NCBI GenBank assembly: GCA_038745855.1
Contig: JBCDLC010000019.1
Span: 1-54,978 of the forward strand
Direction of reading: 5' to 3'
Source: UBA5336 sp038745855
GTDB lineage: Bacteria; Pseudomonadota; Alphaproteobacteria; Caulobacterales; Hyphomonadaceae
DNA length: 54,978 nt
The translations under genes were made by a program, and so were the position numbers. Under the pieces are notes generated by a model. It ran no database searches. It saw only the letters and a list, made by a program, of their open reading frames with translations, and was not told where the DNA came from. How positions within the stretch are numbered: the first letter of the stretch is position 1; each line of letters opens with the position of its first letter. Positions 15,822 to 25,176 of this stretch are shown one piece after another.

Positions 15822-18131
15822 ATGAAACGTCCCCTTGCCCTGTCCGCATCCATTGCGGGTTTTTCGGCCCTTGCCGTTCCCATAGCGCTCACCCAGCCGG
15901 CCATGGCCCAGGAAGAGGCCGAAGACGCCTTGGTCCAAAACACCATCACGGTGACGGTCCAGAAGCGTGAAGAAAACCTCCGCGACGTCCCCGTCGCCCT
16001 GACGGCAATTGATGAAACCGCCCTCGCGGACCTCGGCCTCGACGAATTCGATCAGCTCGCCCGCTTCGTACCCGGCTTTGAAGTCCAGGAGCAGAGCCCG
16101 AACAATCCGGGCTTCGTCATCCGTGGTCTCACTTCCGACAGCGGCGAAGCCAATATCGAGCCGCGTATTGCTGTCTTTCAAGATGGTGTCTCCATCTCCC
16201 GGTCCCGGGGCTCTGTCGTGGAATTGTTTGACCTTGAGCGCGTCGAGGTGGCCAAGGGGCCCCAGCCAACCTTGTTTGGTCGCGGCGCCCTGATCGGCGG
16301 GGTGAATATCATCCAGGCCAAGCCCGAATTTGAGTTTGGCGGCAGCGCGACCGTCGGCGGCGGCAATCTCGGTGAAGTTTTTGCCGAAGGCCACGTAACC
16401 GGCCCCATCGCGGAAGACCTCCTGGCGTTCCGCGTCGCCGGGCGCCTGCGCCAGCGGGACGGTTATGTCGAAAGCCTCAATCCCAACGAGGAAGACTTCA
16501 ACAGCCAGGATATGGCCGCCCTTCGTGGCTCCCTGGCTTTTACACCGACCGACACGATGCGCTGGGACCTCATCGTCAACTGGCAAGAGGACAACCCGTC
16601 GGGCACCAGCTTCAAGTCCGGTGCCTTCGATCCGCTGCCCGGCGCATCCGCAGACCCCTGGGAGCCCGCAAACCTCAACAGTTTCGGAGGGTTTCTGGGC
16701 GGTGCCAAGCTTGGGCTGGAACGGACGGTGACGTCGGGGACGCTGCTAGGCGACTGGGAAATCAGCGACGCCATCACCCTCACCTCCATCACGGGCATCC
16801 GCGACATTGATAGTGTCGAAGTGTTCGATCCGGACGGTTTTGGCCTCGAGGTCCTGATTTTTGCCGAGGACTACCAGGGCGAGCAGTTCAGCCAGGAATT
16901 CCGCGCGAGCTTCGATGATGGCGGCCCGCTCACCGGCTTCGCGGGCATCAGCTATTTTGACGAAGAGGGCGCCCAGGGCGTTCCCCTGACCTATGACGAG
17001 CGTGCGGTTCAAGCGCTGCTCGGCGGGTTCCTCGTGCCACCCAACGCGCCGCCCATCGACGCGCTGCCGCCGGTAAACCTGAACCCGCTCCTGCCGGCGC
17101 CGGTGCCGTTCAAGCCGATCCACAATGAGGTCTTCACCAACTTTGGCGAGACCCAGACGATCGACATCTTCGCCGATGCGAGCCTCGACCTCACCGACAG
17201 GCTCGAGCTGACCGGTGGTATCCGCTGGACCCAGGATGACAAGACTTCGGCGTTGAACGTCACCCTGCCAGAGGGGCCAAGCAACCTCACCTTTGGGGGC
17301 ATCTTCGTCCAACCCACCCTGGACGCCAACGGTGCGCCCACCACGATCGAGGCCAGCGACACGTTCGACGACGTCACCTATCGCCTCGCCGGCAAGTTTG
17401 CCGTGACCGATGACGTCAATGTCTTCGCCAACTATTCCCGCGGTCGCCGCCCCGAGGTGATCACAGCTTCCGCGGCCAACCCAGCTGCCGGCTTTACCAC
17501 GCTGGATGCCGAGACCGTCGACAGTTTCGAGATCGGCCTCAAGGGCCTTTTCGCCGGGGGCGATCTCAGCATCGACACGTCGATCTTCTACTATGACTAT
17601 GCCGACTTCCAGACGACGATCGTGAATGCCGAGACCGGGCTGATCGAGCCCATCACGGCCGGTGACGCGACTGCCGAAGGCGCGGAAGCCGCGATCAGCT
17701 GGACCCCGATCGACCTGCTGGCCGTCACCGCCACCTACGGCTACACCAAGGCGCGATTTGATGATGGCGAAGGCCAGTTCCCAGGCAATCGCCTTCGCCT
17801 GTCGCCGGACAATACCGCCTCAATTGCGGTCCGGTACCTCGTCGATCTACCTTTTGGAGAGATGAAGATCATCCCAAACTACACTTGGCAGTCCGAGGTC
17901 TTCTTCGACAATACCGAGCGCGATCTGATCAGTTAGGACGCCTACGGCCTGCTCAACATCAATGCACAGCTCGGTTTCGGCAACGGGTTTGGCATCGAGG
18001 TGTATGTCTCGAACGCACTCGATGAGGAATACATTATCGACGCCGGCAATACCGGGGACGCGTTCGGCATCCCCACCTTCATCGCCGGCCCACCGCGCTT
18101 CTACGGCGCCCGGGTCAGCTACGACTTCTAG
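15822..18131 (+). pseudogene. TonB-dependent outer-membrane receptor with an in-frame amber codon
   Basis: The protein starts with a signal peptide (MKRPLALSASIAGFSALAV, cleaved near PAMAQ), then a TonB box and plug domain (ITVTVQKREENLRDVPVALT, FVIRGLTSD, ERVEVAKGPQPTLFGRGALI) and a 22-strand-type barrel. The frame stops at TAG 17934-17936 after 704 codons. It then continues without a break for 64 more sense codons (DAYGLLNINAQLGFGNGFGI through FYGARVSYDF) to a TAG at 18131. The downstream part is clearly the missing last barrel strands with the terminal phenylalanine needed for outer-membrane assembly. One C-to-T change in a CAG (Gln) codon explains it. The substrate is unknown. The truncated product would lack its assembly signal, unless the stop is read through or is a sequencing error. 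Confidence 0.9.
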
Positions 18132-18529
18132 GCAACTCCAGGGTTGCCCACCAAACGTGGGGGAAGAAGTTCTCTTGAGGGAGGAGAGCCCTGGGCCAGA
18201 ACGACCGGGGCTTTTCTACACTGGGAAACCAGACGGTGCGTCATCCCGGGCTTAGCCGATACACGGAGCCGCTAGCCAGGCTCGCAGCCGAGTTGGCCCG
18301 GCTCGCTTGAATTCCGTGGCCCTTTCTACGCTCACAGGCGAAACCTGTGCCGGGCACACAATTGCGGCTGCGCCGCATGGTGGAAAGATACTTTTCTTGC
18401 CCCGTTTTCGTCAGAATTGGTGGGCAATTCAAAGCGGACTGTCCATATGCGAGCGGCCGGTGGAGACGCCTGAATACCGCTTTTGGGGCTGGCCGGTCGG
18501 GAAGACATGAACTCAAGCCGAGGATTGGT
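18132..18529. other. 398-base gap before tolQ
   Basis: Apart from the terminator at 18187-18216 I see no gene. It contains two small stem-loops (CACAGG/CCTGTG at 18333-18349, and GCGGC/GCCGC shortly after). The tol operon promoter must lie here if the operon is not transcribed from ybgC; no convincing -35/-10 pair stands out. A frame open from 18347 into tolQ is not used, because tolQ has its own start. Confidence 0.5.
18187..18216 (+). terminator. Rho-independent terminator after the receptor gene
   Basis: AGCCCTGG (18187-18194) pairs with CCGGGGCT (18205-18212), with one T-G pair, around a 10-base loop, and is followed by TTTT. It lies 56 bases after the natural end of the receptor gene and separates it from tolQ. 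Confidence 0.7.
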
Positions 18530-19267
18530 ATGCTAGCTCTTCTACAGGAGGCAGGGGCCACGCTGCCTGAAACCGGTCTTTCGCTCGAAACCGAGGGGTT
18601 TTCGCTGATCGGGCTTTTGCTTGAGGCCGACCCTATCGTGAAGGCCGTGTTGGTGATCCTGGCGGTGGCCAGCATCTGGTCCTGGGCGATCATCCTCGAG
18701 AAGCTCTTCACCCTTGGTTCGGCGCGGAAGAAAGCGAAGAGTTTCGAGGACGACTTCTGGTCAGGATCTGGCGAAATACTGGAGGCGCGACCCGGCGCAG
18801 GCGGTAGCCCAGGGGCGCGTGTGTTTGGCGCGATTGCCCAGGAATGGAATGATGCCCGCCGCGGCAATATCCTGGAAGGGCACACCGATGCCCTTGTGGA
18901 GCGGGCCGAGCGCTCCATGCGCGCAGCGATTGACCGGGAAGTTGGGCGTCAATCCGGAGGCCTGGGCATCCTGGCATCCATTGGCTCTGCATCGCCGTTC
19001 ATCGGCTTGTTCGGCACCGTTTGGGGGATCATGAACGCTTTCCTCAAGATCGGGCAGCAGCAGGATGCCAGCCTCGTGACGACCGCTGGCCCGATCGCCG
19101 AGGCCTTGTTTGCAACGGGTCTGGGGCTTGTGGCGGCGATCCCGGCCGTGATCTTCTACAACAAGTTCTCGATCGACCTGAACCGTATGGCGGACCAACT
19201 CGATACGTTCAGCCAGGATGTGTTGGTGCGGCTATCGCGCCTGGCCAGCGAACCGGGTAGGCGCTGA
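18530..19267 (+). CDS. tolQ: Tol-Pal system inner-membrane protein TolQ
   Basis: A proton-channel subunit homologous to ExbB and MotA. With TolR it energises TolA to keep the outer membrane invaginated at division. The 245-residue protein has an N-terminal membrane helix (IVKAVLVILAVASIWSWAII), a cytoplasmic domain, and the two conserved helices around ASIGSASPFIGLFGTVWGIM and EALFATGLGLVAAIPAVIFY. ATG 18530 is preceded by GAGG with a 6-base gap. An upstream in-frame ATG would add 61 unrelated residues. tolR starts 2 bases after the stop. Confidence 0.95.
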   Translation: MLALLQEAGATLPETGLSLETEGFSLIGLLLEADPIVKAVLVILAVASIWSWAIILEKLFTLGSARKKAKSFEDDFWSGSGEILEARPGAGGSPGARVFGAIAQEWNDARRGNILEGHTDALVERAERSMRAAIDREVGRQSGGLGILASIGSASPFIGLFGTVWGIMNAFLKIGQQQDASLVTTAGPIAEALFATGLGLVAAIPAVIFYNKFSIDLNRMADQLDTFSQDVLVRLSRLASEPGRR

Positions 19268-19268
19268 T

Positions 19269-19709
19269 ATGGCGATGATGCTTGGAGGCGGAGAGGGACG
19301 TCGCGGACGGCGAACCCTCAATGCGGAGATAAACGTCACGCCCTTCGTAGACGTGATGCTCGTATTGCTGATCATCTTCATTATCTCTGCGCCGCTCCTT
19401 GTGCGGGGGGAGGAGGTGTCCCTGCCGAAGACTGACAGTGCAGCGATCCCCGGATCCCAGTCGCAGCCGCTGGCCATCACGATCAATGAAAGCGGGACGA
19501 TCTTCATCCAGAATACGGAGATCCCGCCCGAAGAGCTGATCTCGAAGCTGAATGCGATCACCGAGACGGGCTATGAAGAGCTAATCTATATCCGCGCGGA
19601 CACGGCGACGGCCCATGGCGCTGTCATGGATGTCACCGCGCGGGTTCGCCAGGCGGGCTATACACGTATTGCCTTTGTCACCGACCCCAATGGCCGAGGG
19701 GGGCGCTAG
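19269..19709 (+). CDS. tolR: Tol-Pal system protein TolR (ExbD/TolR family)
   Basis: A 146-residue single-pass protein with the hallmark AEINVTPFVDVMLVLLIIFI: the membrane helix carries the proton-responsive aspartate of the VTPFVDVMLVLLIIF motif. The periplasmic domain follows, ending in GAVMDVTARVRQAGYTRIAF. It forms the energised motor with TolQ and passes motion to TolA. ATG 19269 directly follows the tolQ stop. The N-terminus is Gly/Arg-rich (GGGEGRRGRR), as is common in alphaproteobacteria. Confidence 0.95.
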   Translation: MAMMLGGGEGRRGRRTLNAEINVTPFVDVMLVLLIIFIISAPLLVRGEEVSLPKTDSAAIPGSQSQPLAITINESGTIFIQNTEIPPEELISKLNAITETGYEELIYIRADTATAHGAVMDVTARVRQAGYTRIAFVTDPNGRGGR

Positions 19710-19714
19710 GCGCC

Positions 19715-20629
19715 ATGATCCGCGGTCTGCCCGCCTCCATTGCCATGCACGCAGCGTTAATCGTCGGCGGCAGCGTGGCTTGGCCGTATATCTCGACGCC
19801 CATCGAGACAAACTACGTGGCGGTTCCGATCGAGATCCTGGAGTTGAGCGACATTGCGAGCCAACGCCCGCAAGTAGAGACTGAGCCGGAGGAGGCTACA
19901 GAAGAAGAGCCCGAGCAGACGCCAGACGAAGAGTTCTTCGAGGAGCCGGAAGCGCTTCCGGAAGAGGATGCCGAAGACACTCCGGTCGAGGAACAGTTTG
20001 CGGCAGAGGAGACCCCGCCCCCACCGGAGGAGGAAGAAACGGTTTCCCTTCCGGAGGAGACCGAAGAACCAGAAGCGACTGAAGAGGAAGATGAGCCTGA
20101 GCCGGAACCCGAACCAGAAGAAGAACCGCTCCGACGGGAGACCGATGATCTCGATGACATCCTCGATTTCGCTGAGAATACATTCGACCAGGACTTGCTC
20201 GACAAAACACCAGAGGAGGCGCGCCGAAGTGTACAGCCTCGCCCCGAGCTGACGGACGAGCAGCCGAACACGGCTGCGGCGGACTCGCAATTAGGCGCCG
20301 GCGACCGGCTTCGAAACCAACAGAGCGTCATCAACATCATTCGCGTGCAGATGGAGCAGTGCTGGGACAATGTGGTCGACCTGCCCAATCCCGAGCGGCT
20401 AAACGTGACGATAGAGATGCAGCTCAACCGCGATGGCACCTTGAAGCGGGATGCGCGCCTGGTAACCCCGTCCCGACCGCCGATTGGCGACCGGCCGATG
20501 CAGCAGGCCATCGAAAGGGCATTGAGGGCAGCCCGAAAGTGTGCGCCCTACCGGCTGCCGGAAGATGCGCTGGAAAGCTATGACGACTGGGATGAGGTGA
20601 CGTTGAATATCGGGCCGGGTTTCAAATGA
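19715..20629 (+). CDS. tolA: TolA-like energy transducer with an acidic spacer
   Basis: A 304-residue protein positioned as TolA. It has one N-terminal membrane segment (ASIAMHAALIVGGSVAWPYI). A long spacer at about residues 55-160 is dominated by Glu, Pro and Asp (EPEPEPEPEEEP and similar). The C-terminal TolA/TonB-like domain (INIIRVQMEQCWDNVVDLPN, then VTIEMQLNRDGTLKRDARLV) ends in WDEVTLNIGPGFK. TolA spans the periplasm from TolQR to Pal/TolB. Classical TolA spacers are Lys/Ala-rich helices; here the spacer is strongly negative and proline-rich, so it should be extended rather than helical. It is 5 bases after tolR. Confidence 0.9.
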   Translation: MIRGLPASIAMHAALIVGGSVAWPYISTPIETNYVAVPIEILELSDIASQRPQVETEPEEATEEEPEQTPDEEFFEEPEALPEEDAEDTPVEEQFAAEETPPPPEEEETVSLPEETEEPEATEEEDEPEPEPEPEEEPLRRETDDLDDILDFAENTFDQDLLDKTPEEARRSVQPRPELTDEQPNTAAADSQLGAGDRLRNQQSVINIIRVQMEQCWDNVVDLPNPERLNVTIEMQLNRDGTLKRDARLVTPSRPPIGDRPMQQAIERALRAARKCAPYRLPEDALESYDDWDEVTLNIGPGFK

Positions 20630-20684
20630 GCCAACGATTCCAGTTGGATTTGACAGGACAGGAAGAGATGACGGAGACGCCGCA

Positions 20685-22070
20685 ATGATTATTCGAGTTT
20701 GCTTGGCTTTTGCCATGGCTGCCTTCGTGGCAGTCTGGTCGAGCACTGTCGTATCGAGCCGGGCCCATGCGCAGATTACGGTGAATGTCACGGACGGGAA
20801 CGCAAAGCCCCTGCCGATTGCGATCCCGACGTTCGAAGCGCCGCCTGAACTCGAGGACCTGGCCCAGCAGATCAGCGATGTGGTGAAGTCGGACCTTGCC
20901 TCAACGGGCTTGTTCGGCATCCGGGACGAGGCAGCGTTTATCCAGAGCGACCTCGACATCATGGTGGAGCCGCGCTTCGCTGACTGGAAGATCATCCAGA
21001 CGGATGCGCTCGTGGTTGGCCAACTCGAACAGATGGACGACGGGCAGATCGGCGTCTCGTTTCGGCTCTGGGATGTCTACGGTGAGCAGGTGATGCGGTT
21101 CGAAGACAGCCAGGGCCGCAGCCAGACGGGGCTGCGTTTCGTGACGCCGCCCGCGTCGTGGCGCCGGATCAGTCACAAGATCGCCGATACGATCTACACG
21201 CGGCTCACAGGCGAAGCCGGGTACCTCGATACGCGGGTCGTTTACGTGGCCGAAAGCGGACCGAAGACCGCTCGAGTGAAGAAACTCGCCATCATGGATG
21301 CCGATGGCACCAACCACAAGGAACTGACGAGTGGGCTGCACACGGTGCTGACGCCGCGGTTCTCGACGAATGACCAGGTCATTACCTACATGTCCTATGA
21401 GGATGGCGCCCCACGGGTGTACCTCTTCAACATCGAGACGGGCCGTCAGGAGGTGCTTGGGAATTTCCCGGGCATGACCTTTGCGCCAAGGTTTTCGCAG
21501 GATGGTGAAAGCGTGCTGCTGAGCCTGGCCCAGGGCGGAAACACCGATCTTTACATTCTCGATCTCAAGACCAAGGCATCGCGCCGGCTGACCGATCATC
21601 CGGCGATTGATGTGTCACCGTCCATGTCGCCTGATGGGGGACAGATCGTCTTCACCTCGGACCGGGGTGGCTCACCGCAGCTCTACATCATGAATGCGGA
21701 TGGGTCACAGCTTACCTGCCCGTCGGGTGGTCGCGACATTGCGTGCCGAATCACTTTTGGCGAGGGAAGCTATTCGACCCCGGTCTGGAGCCCCCGGGCC
21801 GACCTGATCGCCTTTACGAAGCAACTGCGTGGGAAGTTCTACATCGGTGTCATCCGCACCGATGGCAAAGGTGAACGCCTTTTAACGGAATCCTATCTCG
21901 ACGAAGGTCCGACTTGGTCACCCAACGGCCGGGTCATCTCGTTTTTCCGCGAATCGCGGCCGGGAGCGGGGCCGAAATTGTTCACCATAGACCTTACAGG
22001 GCGGAACCTTCGGCAGTTGAATACGCCGACCGACGCGTCTGATCCTGCGTGGTCCCCCTTGCTCGATTAG
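20685..22070 (+). CDS. tolB: Tol-Pal system beta-propeller protein TolB
   Basis: A 461-residue periplasmic protein with a signal peptide (VCLAFAMAAFVAVWSS, cleavage near AHAQ). The N-terminal domain has IAIPTFEAPPELEDLAQQIS, and the six-bladed propeller has repeats such as TPRFSTNDQVITYMSYEDGA, SPSMSPDGGQIVFTSDRGGS and GPTWSPNGRVISFF. It binds Pal and is released by energised TolA. GGAG lies 8 bases before ATG 20685. The gap to tolA is 55 bases. Length is slightly above the E. coli protein. Confidence 0.96.
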   Translation: MIIRVCLAFAMAAFVAVWSSTVVSSRAHAQITVNVTDGNAKPLPIAIPTFEAPPELEDLAQQISDVVKSDLASTGLFGIRDEAAFIQSDLDIMVEPRFADWKIIQTDALVVGQLEQMDDGQIGVSFRLWDVYGEQVMRFEDSQGRSQTGLRFVTPPASWRRISHKIADTIYTRLTGEAGYLDTRVVYVAESGPKTARVKKLAIMDADGTNHKELTSGLHTVLTPRFSTNDQVITYMSYEDGAPRVYLFNIETGRQEVLGNFPGMTFAPRFSQDGESVLLSLAQGGNTDLYILDLKTKASRRLTDHPAIDVSPSMSPDGGQIVFTSDRGGSPQLYIMNADGSQLTCPSGGRDIACRITFGEGSYSTPVWSPRADLIAFTKQLRGKFYIGVIRTDGKGERLLTESYLDEGPTWSPNGRVISFFRESRPGAGPKLFTIDLTGRNLRQLNTPTDASDPAWSPLLD

Positions 22071-22149
22071 TGCTTTAACCATATACGACTAGCCAAATCG
22101 GCGAGCGGTCGCGCAATGAAAACCGGAGTCGGTCACACACGTCACACCG

Positions 22150-22178
22150 TTGACAAAATATCGTTCTATCGCCTGATA
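22150..22178 (+). promoter_or_regulatory. Candidate sigma-70 promoter for pal
   Basis: A perfect TTGACA at 22150-22155 is followed after 17 bases by CTGATA at 22173-22178, 31 bases before the pal start. This would let the abundant lipoprotein be expressed independently of the upstream tol genes. Confidence 0.45.
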
Positions 22179-22209
22179 GCGACCTCAGGCATAAGGACTG
22201 GAGCACCCC

Positions 22210-22773
22210 ATGAAACCCTCAAACCTGAAGATGACGGCAGCGATTGCCGCTGTCCTTGCCTTGGGCGCCTGCGCCTCGACCCCGGAACCGGCAGAGCCCG
22301 CACCGGTCGTCGACCCTGAGCCGACGCCTCCCCCTGTTATCACAGCCCCGACAGAAACTGTTGATGAGGGCACGATCGCTGAAGTGGAGACTGGCCCGAC
22401 ACCGGGTTCGATTGATGATTTCCGAGTGAACGTCGGCGAACGCGTATACTTCGACTTTAACGGTTCGCGCCTTGATGGCGATGACACCGAAATCCTGCAG
22501 CGCCAGGCGGCTTGGCTGCAGTCTTATCCCGACGCCCGCATTGTGGTCGCTGGGAACTGCGATGAACGCGGCACGCGCGAATACAACCTCGCGCTGGGGG
22601 AGCAGCGCGCTCAGACGGTGAAAGACTATCTGGTTACCCAGGGTGTTGATCCGTCCCGCATCGAAACGATCTCTTACGGTAAAGAGCGTCCAATCGCGGC
22701 TGGCTCAAACGAGCAAGCCTGGGCGCTTAATCGGAATGGGTTCACCCAGGTGCTCACCGGCGCTATCGGCTGA
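22210..22773 (+). CDS. pal: Peptidoglycan-associated lipoprotein Pal
   Basis: An outer-membrane lipoprotein of 187 residues. Its signal ends in a lipobox (ALGAC, Cys about 20), followed by a Pro/Glu-rich tether, and an OmpA-like domain begins with RVYFDFNGSRLDGDD. VVAGNCDERGTREYNLALGE holds the diaminopimelate-contacting residues (the Asp-Glu-Arg-Gly-Thr segment). It anchors the outer membrane to peptidoglycan and interacts with TolB and TolA. A strong promoter-like sequence lies upstream and a terminator downstream, so it may form its own transcript. Confidence 0.97.
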   Translation: MKPSNLKMTAAIAAVLALGACASTPEPAEPAPVVDPEPTPPPVITAPTETVDEGTIAEVETGPTPGSIDDFRVNVGERVYFDFNGSRLDGDDTEILQRQAAWLQSYPDARIVVAGNCDERGTREYNLALGEQRAQTVKDYLVTQGVDPSRIETISYGKERPIAAGSNEQAWALNRNGFTQVLTGAIG

Positions 22774-22796
22774 TCGCTGCAAAAATTCGGCATTGA

Positions 22797-22832
22797 CGGT
22801 CGGGTTGCCATAATTTGGGCCCGGCCGTTTTT
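22797..22832 (+). terminator. Rho-independent terminator after pal
   Basis: CGGTCGGG (22797-22804) pairs with CCCGGCCG (22820-22827), with one T-G pair, and is followed by five T residues. It lies 24 bases after the pal stop and before cpoB. Confidence 0.75.
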
Positions 22833-22879
22833 GTATGCGAGCAACTAAATCAACAGACAACTTGGAGCCTGAGCCCGCC

Positions 22880-23863
22880 ATGTTTCGCCATGCCCTCGCT
22901 GCACTTGCTATCGGCGGAAGCCTGTCCGTCACACTATCACCCGCTGCAGAGGCCCAGGCGCCGGTTAATCGGCCGCTCTCCACAACGGAGCTCACAAACC
23001 GTGTTCTGGCGCTCGAGTCCTCCAATCTCAATGCTGAGCGCCTACGCCAGGAAAATGCGCGACTGCGCTTGGATATGCGTGACTTGCAAGGACAGCTCTC
23101 AGCGTCCAACGGAGAGGTTGAGCGACTGGCCTTTGAATTGGCCCAGGCCCGCGAGGAACTCTCGGCTCTCCAGCAAGACAATACGGCGATTGCCGAGCAG
23201 CTAACGTCGATCAACGGACGTCTTGAAAAGCTGTCATCGGGTCTGAGCCATTCCACGGCGCTTTCGGATCCGACCCTGGGTGCCACGGCTAAACCAACTC
23301 CAGGCCAGATGACGCTTCCCGCTGACCACCCCGCCATCACAGGCGTCCCGCAGAGTTCCGGCGGCCCCGTCGACTTGACGCCCACACCTGCAGCGCCGGA
23401 GGACGCAACCCTGACGGACGCTTCGGCGTCACCAGGCTCTATTCAAGGTAGCGCGCCGGCCCTCGTCCTGCCCACTGAGCCGCAAGCGCTTTTCGACTTT
23501 GGAAAGGCTCGCTTGGTCGATTTTGACTATGTCGGGGCCGAGGCGGCTTTCTCCGCGTTTCTCGACGCCCATGACGGCCATGACCGGGCCAGCGAAGCCC
23601 AGTATTGGCTGGGTGAGGTTCAGTACCAACTTGAGGATTATCGCGGCTCAGGGGCCACTTATACCGCCATGATCCGCAAATACCCCGAAGACCCCCGCGC
23701 CGCCGATGCGCTCGTCAAACTCGCCCGGTCGATGCGGTTGGTCGGCGAGACCGAGAAAGCCTGCGCAGCGTTAGGTGCAATGGATCGCCGGTATCCGAAT
23801 GCATCGGCGGTGACGCGCAATCTCGCCAATCTCGAGCGGACGAAGGCCGAGTGCAACGCCTGA
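22880..23863 (+). CDS. cpoB: Cell division coordinator CpoB (YbgF family)
   Basis: A 327-residue periplasmic protein that in E. coli coordinates Tol energisation with PBP1B-driven wall synthesis. It has a signal peptide (ALAALAIGGSLSVTLSPAAE), a coiled coil at about residues 40-110 (heptads such as RVLALESSNLNAERLRQENA) and a Pro/Thr-rich linker. C-terminal TPR repeats include ALFDFGKARLVDFDYVGAEA, ASEAQYWLGEVQYQLEDYRG and DPRAADALVKLARSMRLVGE. ATG 22880 is chosen for the signal peptide; an in-frame ATG at 22835 overlaps the terminator region. The stop overlaps the tilS start by 13 bases. Confidence 0.94.
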   Translation: MFRHALAALAIGGSLSVTLSPAAEAQAPVNRPLSTTELTNRVLALESSNLNAERLRQENARLRLDMRDLQGQLSASNGEVERLAFELAQAREELSALQQDNTAIAEQLTSINGRLEKLSSGLSHSTALSDPTLGATAKPTPGQMTLPADHPAITGVPQSSGGPVDLTPTPAAPEDATLTDASASPGSIQGSAPALVLPTEPQALFDFGKARLVDFDYVGAEAAFSAFLDAHDGHDRASEAQYWLGEVQYQLEDYRGSGATYTAMIRKYPEDPRAADALVKLARSMRLVGETEKACAALGAMDRRYPNASAVTRNLANLERTKAECNA

Positions 23864-25086
23864 GTGCGTTGGCAGCCATCGAGCATGATGATCCTTTAGC
23901 GTCTGCTGCCGCGCGGCGTCTCGATCAGCTTGTCGGCGAAGACAATTGTGAGCGCCCTATCGGCGTCGCCGTAAGCGGTGGCAGCGATTCAACGGCTCTC
24001 CTCCATTTGGCTTGCCTTTGGGCTTCGCAGCGCGGTCGCGTTCTTCTTGTCTTTACGGTCGACCACGGATTAAGGCCCGGGGCGGCCGATGAGGCAGAGA
24101 CCGTTGCGGCCGCATGCCGCGGCCTCGGCCTGTCTCATCAAACGTTGCGCTGGAAGAACGGGCGCGCGCAGCAATCCACCGCCCGTTCAGCGCGGCACGC
24201 CCTGCTGGCCGCAGCAGTGAGGGATGTGGGCGGGCGCCATCTCCTGATAGGGCATACAGCCGACGATCAGTTGGAAACCCTGCTGATGCGCGCTCGGCAG
24301 GGGTCGGGCTGGTATGGCCTCGGCGGTATGGATGCCGTAGCGGTATCGCCCGCATGGCCCGAAGGGCGTGGTGTCACCCTCGCGCGCCCCCTCCTGGCAC
24401 ATAGTCGTTCGGTGCTCCAGCATTGGCTTCGAGCCCGCGGGGTTGCCTGGGTTGAGGACCCTTCGAACGCGGATGTCCGCTTTGAGCGCGTTCGTGTCCG
24501 GCGACTGATCGAAGAGGCGTCGCCTGCATTTCAAACGCGGCTGAACAGGATTACCGGCCGCATGGCAGCGCTTCGGCGTGCGGAACGAACCGTGCTGGCA
24601 CGCGCACTGGACCAAACGGTTACGGCGATTGGAGACGGTCAGTTTGTCTGGCGCAGGGATGGGGTCGAGCAATTGGACCGCGAAGTGCGGATCATAAGTC
24701 TGCTGATCCAGCTCGCCAGCGGCACCGCGCAGCCCCTATCGCACCGGAATGTGCGCGTTTTGCTCGAGGCGATCCGCACGTCACAGAAAGACGCTGGGCG
24801 CACACTGGGCGGGGCGTGGATCGCTTGGTCTCGTCCGCACGTCCTCTTCAGCCGCGATCCCGGATTGGCCGCTTCGCCGCCTGGGCCCAATACAATCGTT
24901 TGGGACGGCCGCTTCGAGCGGGTCGGCACGGGCCTTGCTGGCCATAAGCAGGACAGGGGCGTGGCATTCGGCGATGCACAAGACGACAGACTTCGGCTGA
25001 CGCCTTCTCTCCCTCCGGATGAGAGTGACTGGCGTGACTTGACAGGTGACCGATTGGAAGCAGTGAAAGCGTCAATGAAAGGCTGA
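23851..25086 (+). CDS. tilS: tRNA(Ile)-lysidine synthase
   Basis: Modifies C34 of the CAU-anticodon isoleucine tRNA to lysidine so that it reads AUA codons. The PP-loop SGGSDS is at residues 42-47, followed by FTVDHGLRPGAADEAE and LIGHTADDQLETLLMR, both typical of TilS. The C-terminal half is less conserved. The GTG start at 23851 overlaps the end of cpoB and has GAAGG upstream. The cpoB-tilS-ftsH order is common in proteobacteria. The 411-residue length is normal. Confidence 0.94.
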   Translation: MQRLSALAAIEHDDPLASAAARRLDQLVGEDNCERPIGVAVSGGSDSTALLHLACLWASQRGRVLLVFTVDHGLRPGAADEAETVAAACRGLGLSHQTLRWKNGRAQQSTARSARHALLAAAVRDVGGRHLLIGHTADDQLETLLMRARQGSGWYGLGGMDAVAVSPAWPEGRGVTLARPLLAHSRSVLQHWLRARGVAWVEDPSNADVRFERVRVRRLIEEASPAFQTRLNRITGRMAALRRAERTVLARALDQTVTAIGDGQFVWRRDGVEQLDREVRIISLLIQLASGTAQPLSHRNVRVLLEAIRTSQKDAGRTLGGAWIAWSRPHVLFSRDPGLAASPPGPNTIVWDGRFERVGTGLAGHKQDRGVAFGDAQDDRLRLTPSLPPDESDWRDLTGDRLEAVKASMKG

Positions 25087-25176
25087 TACGTTTTGTAACA
25101 ACCGATTGATGCTCTTAGAGTCGTTTTTTCGTTCCCGTGCTCTTATGTAGTTGGCATAGGACAGGAATTGACATCG

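Noticed and set aside
18347..18529. Longer TolQ start with 61 extra residues
   Set aside because: The extension is not TolQ-like and the ATG at 18530 has its own well-spaced ribosome-binding site.
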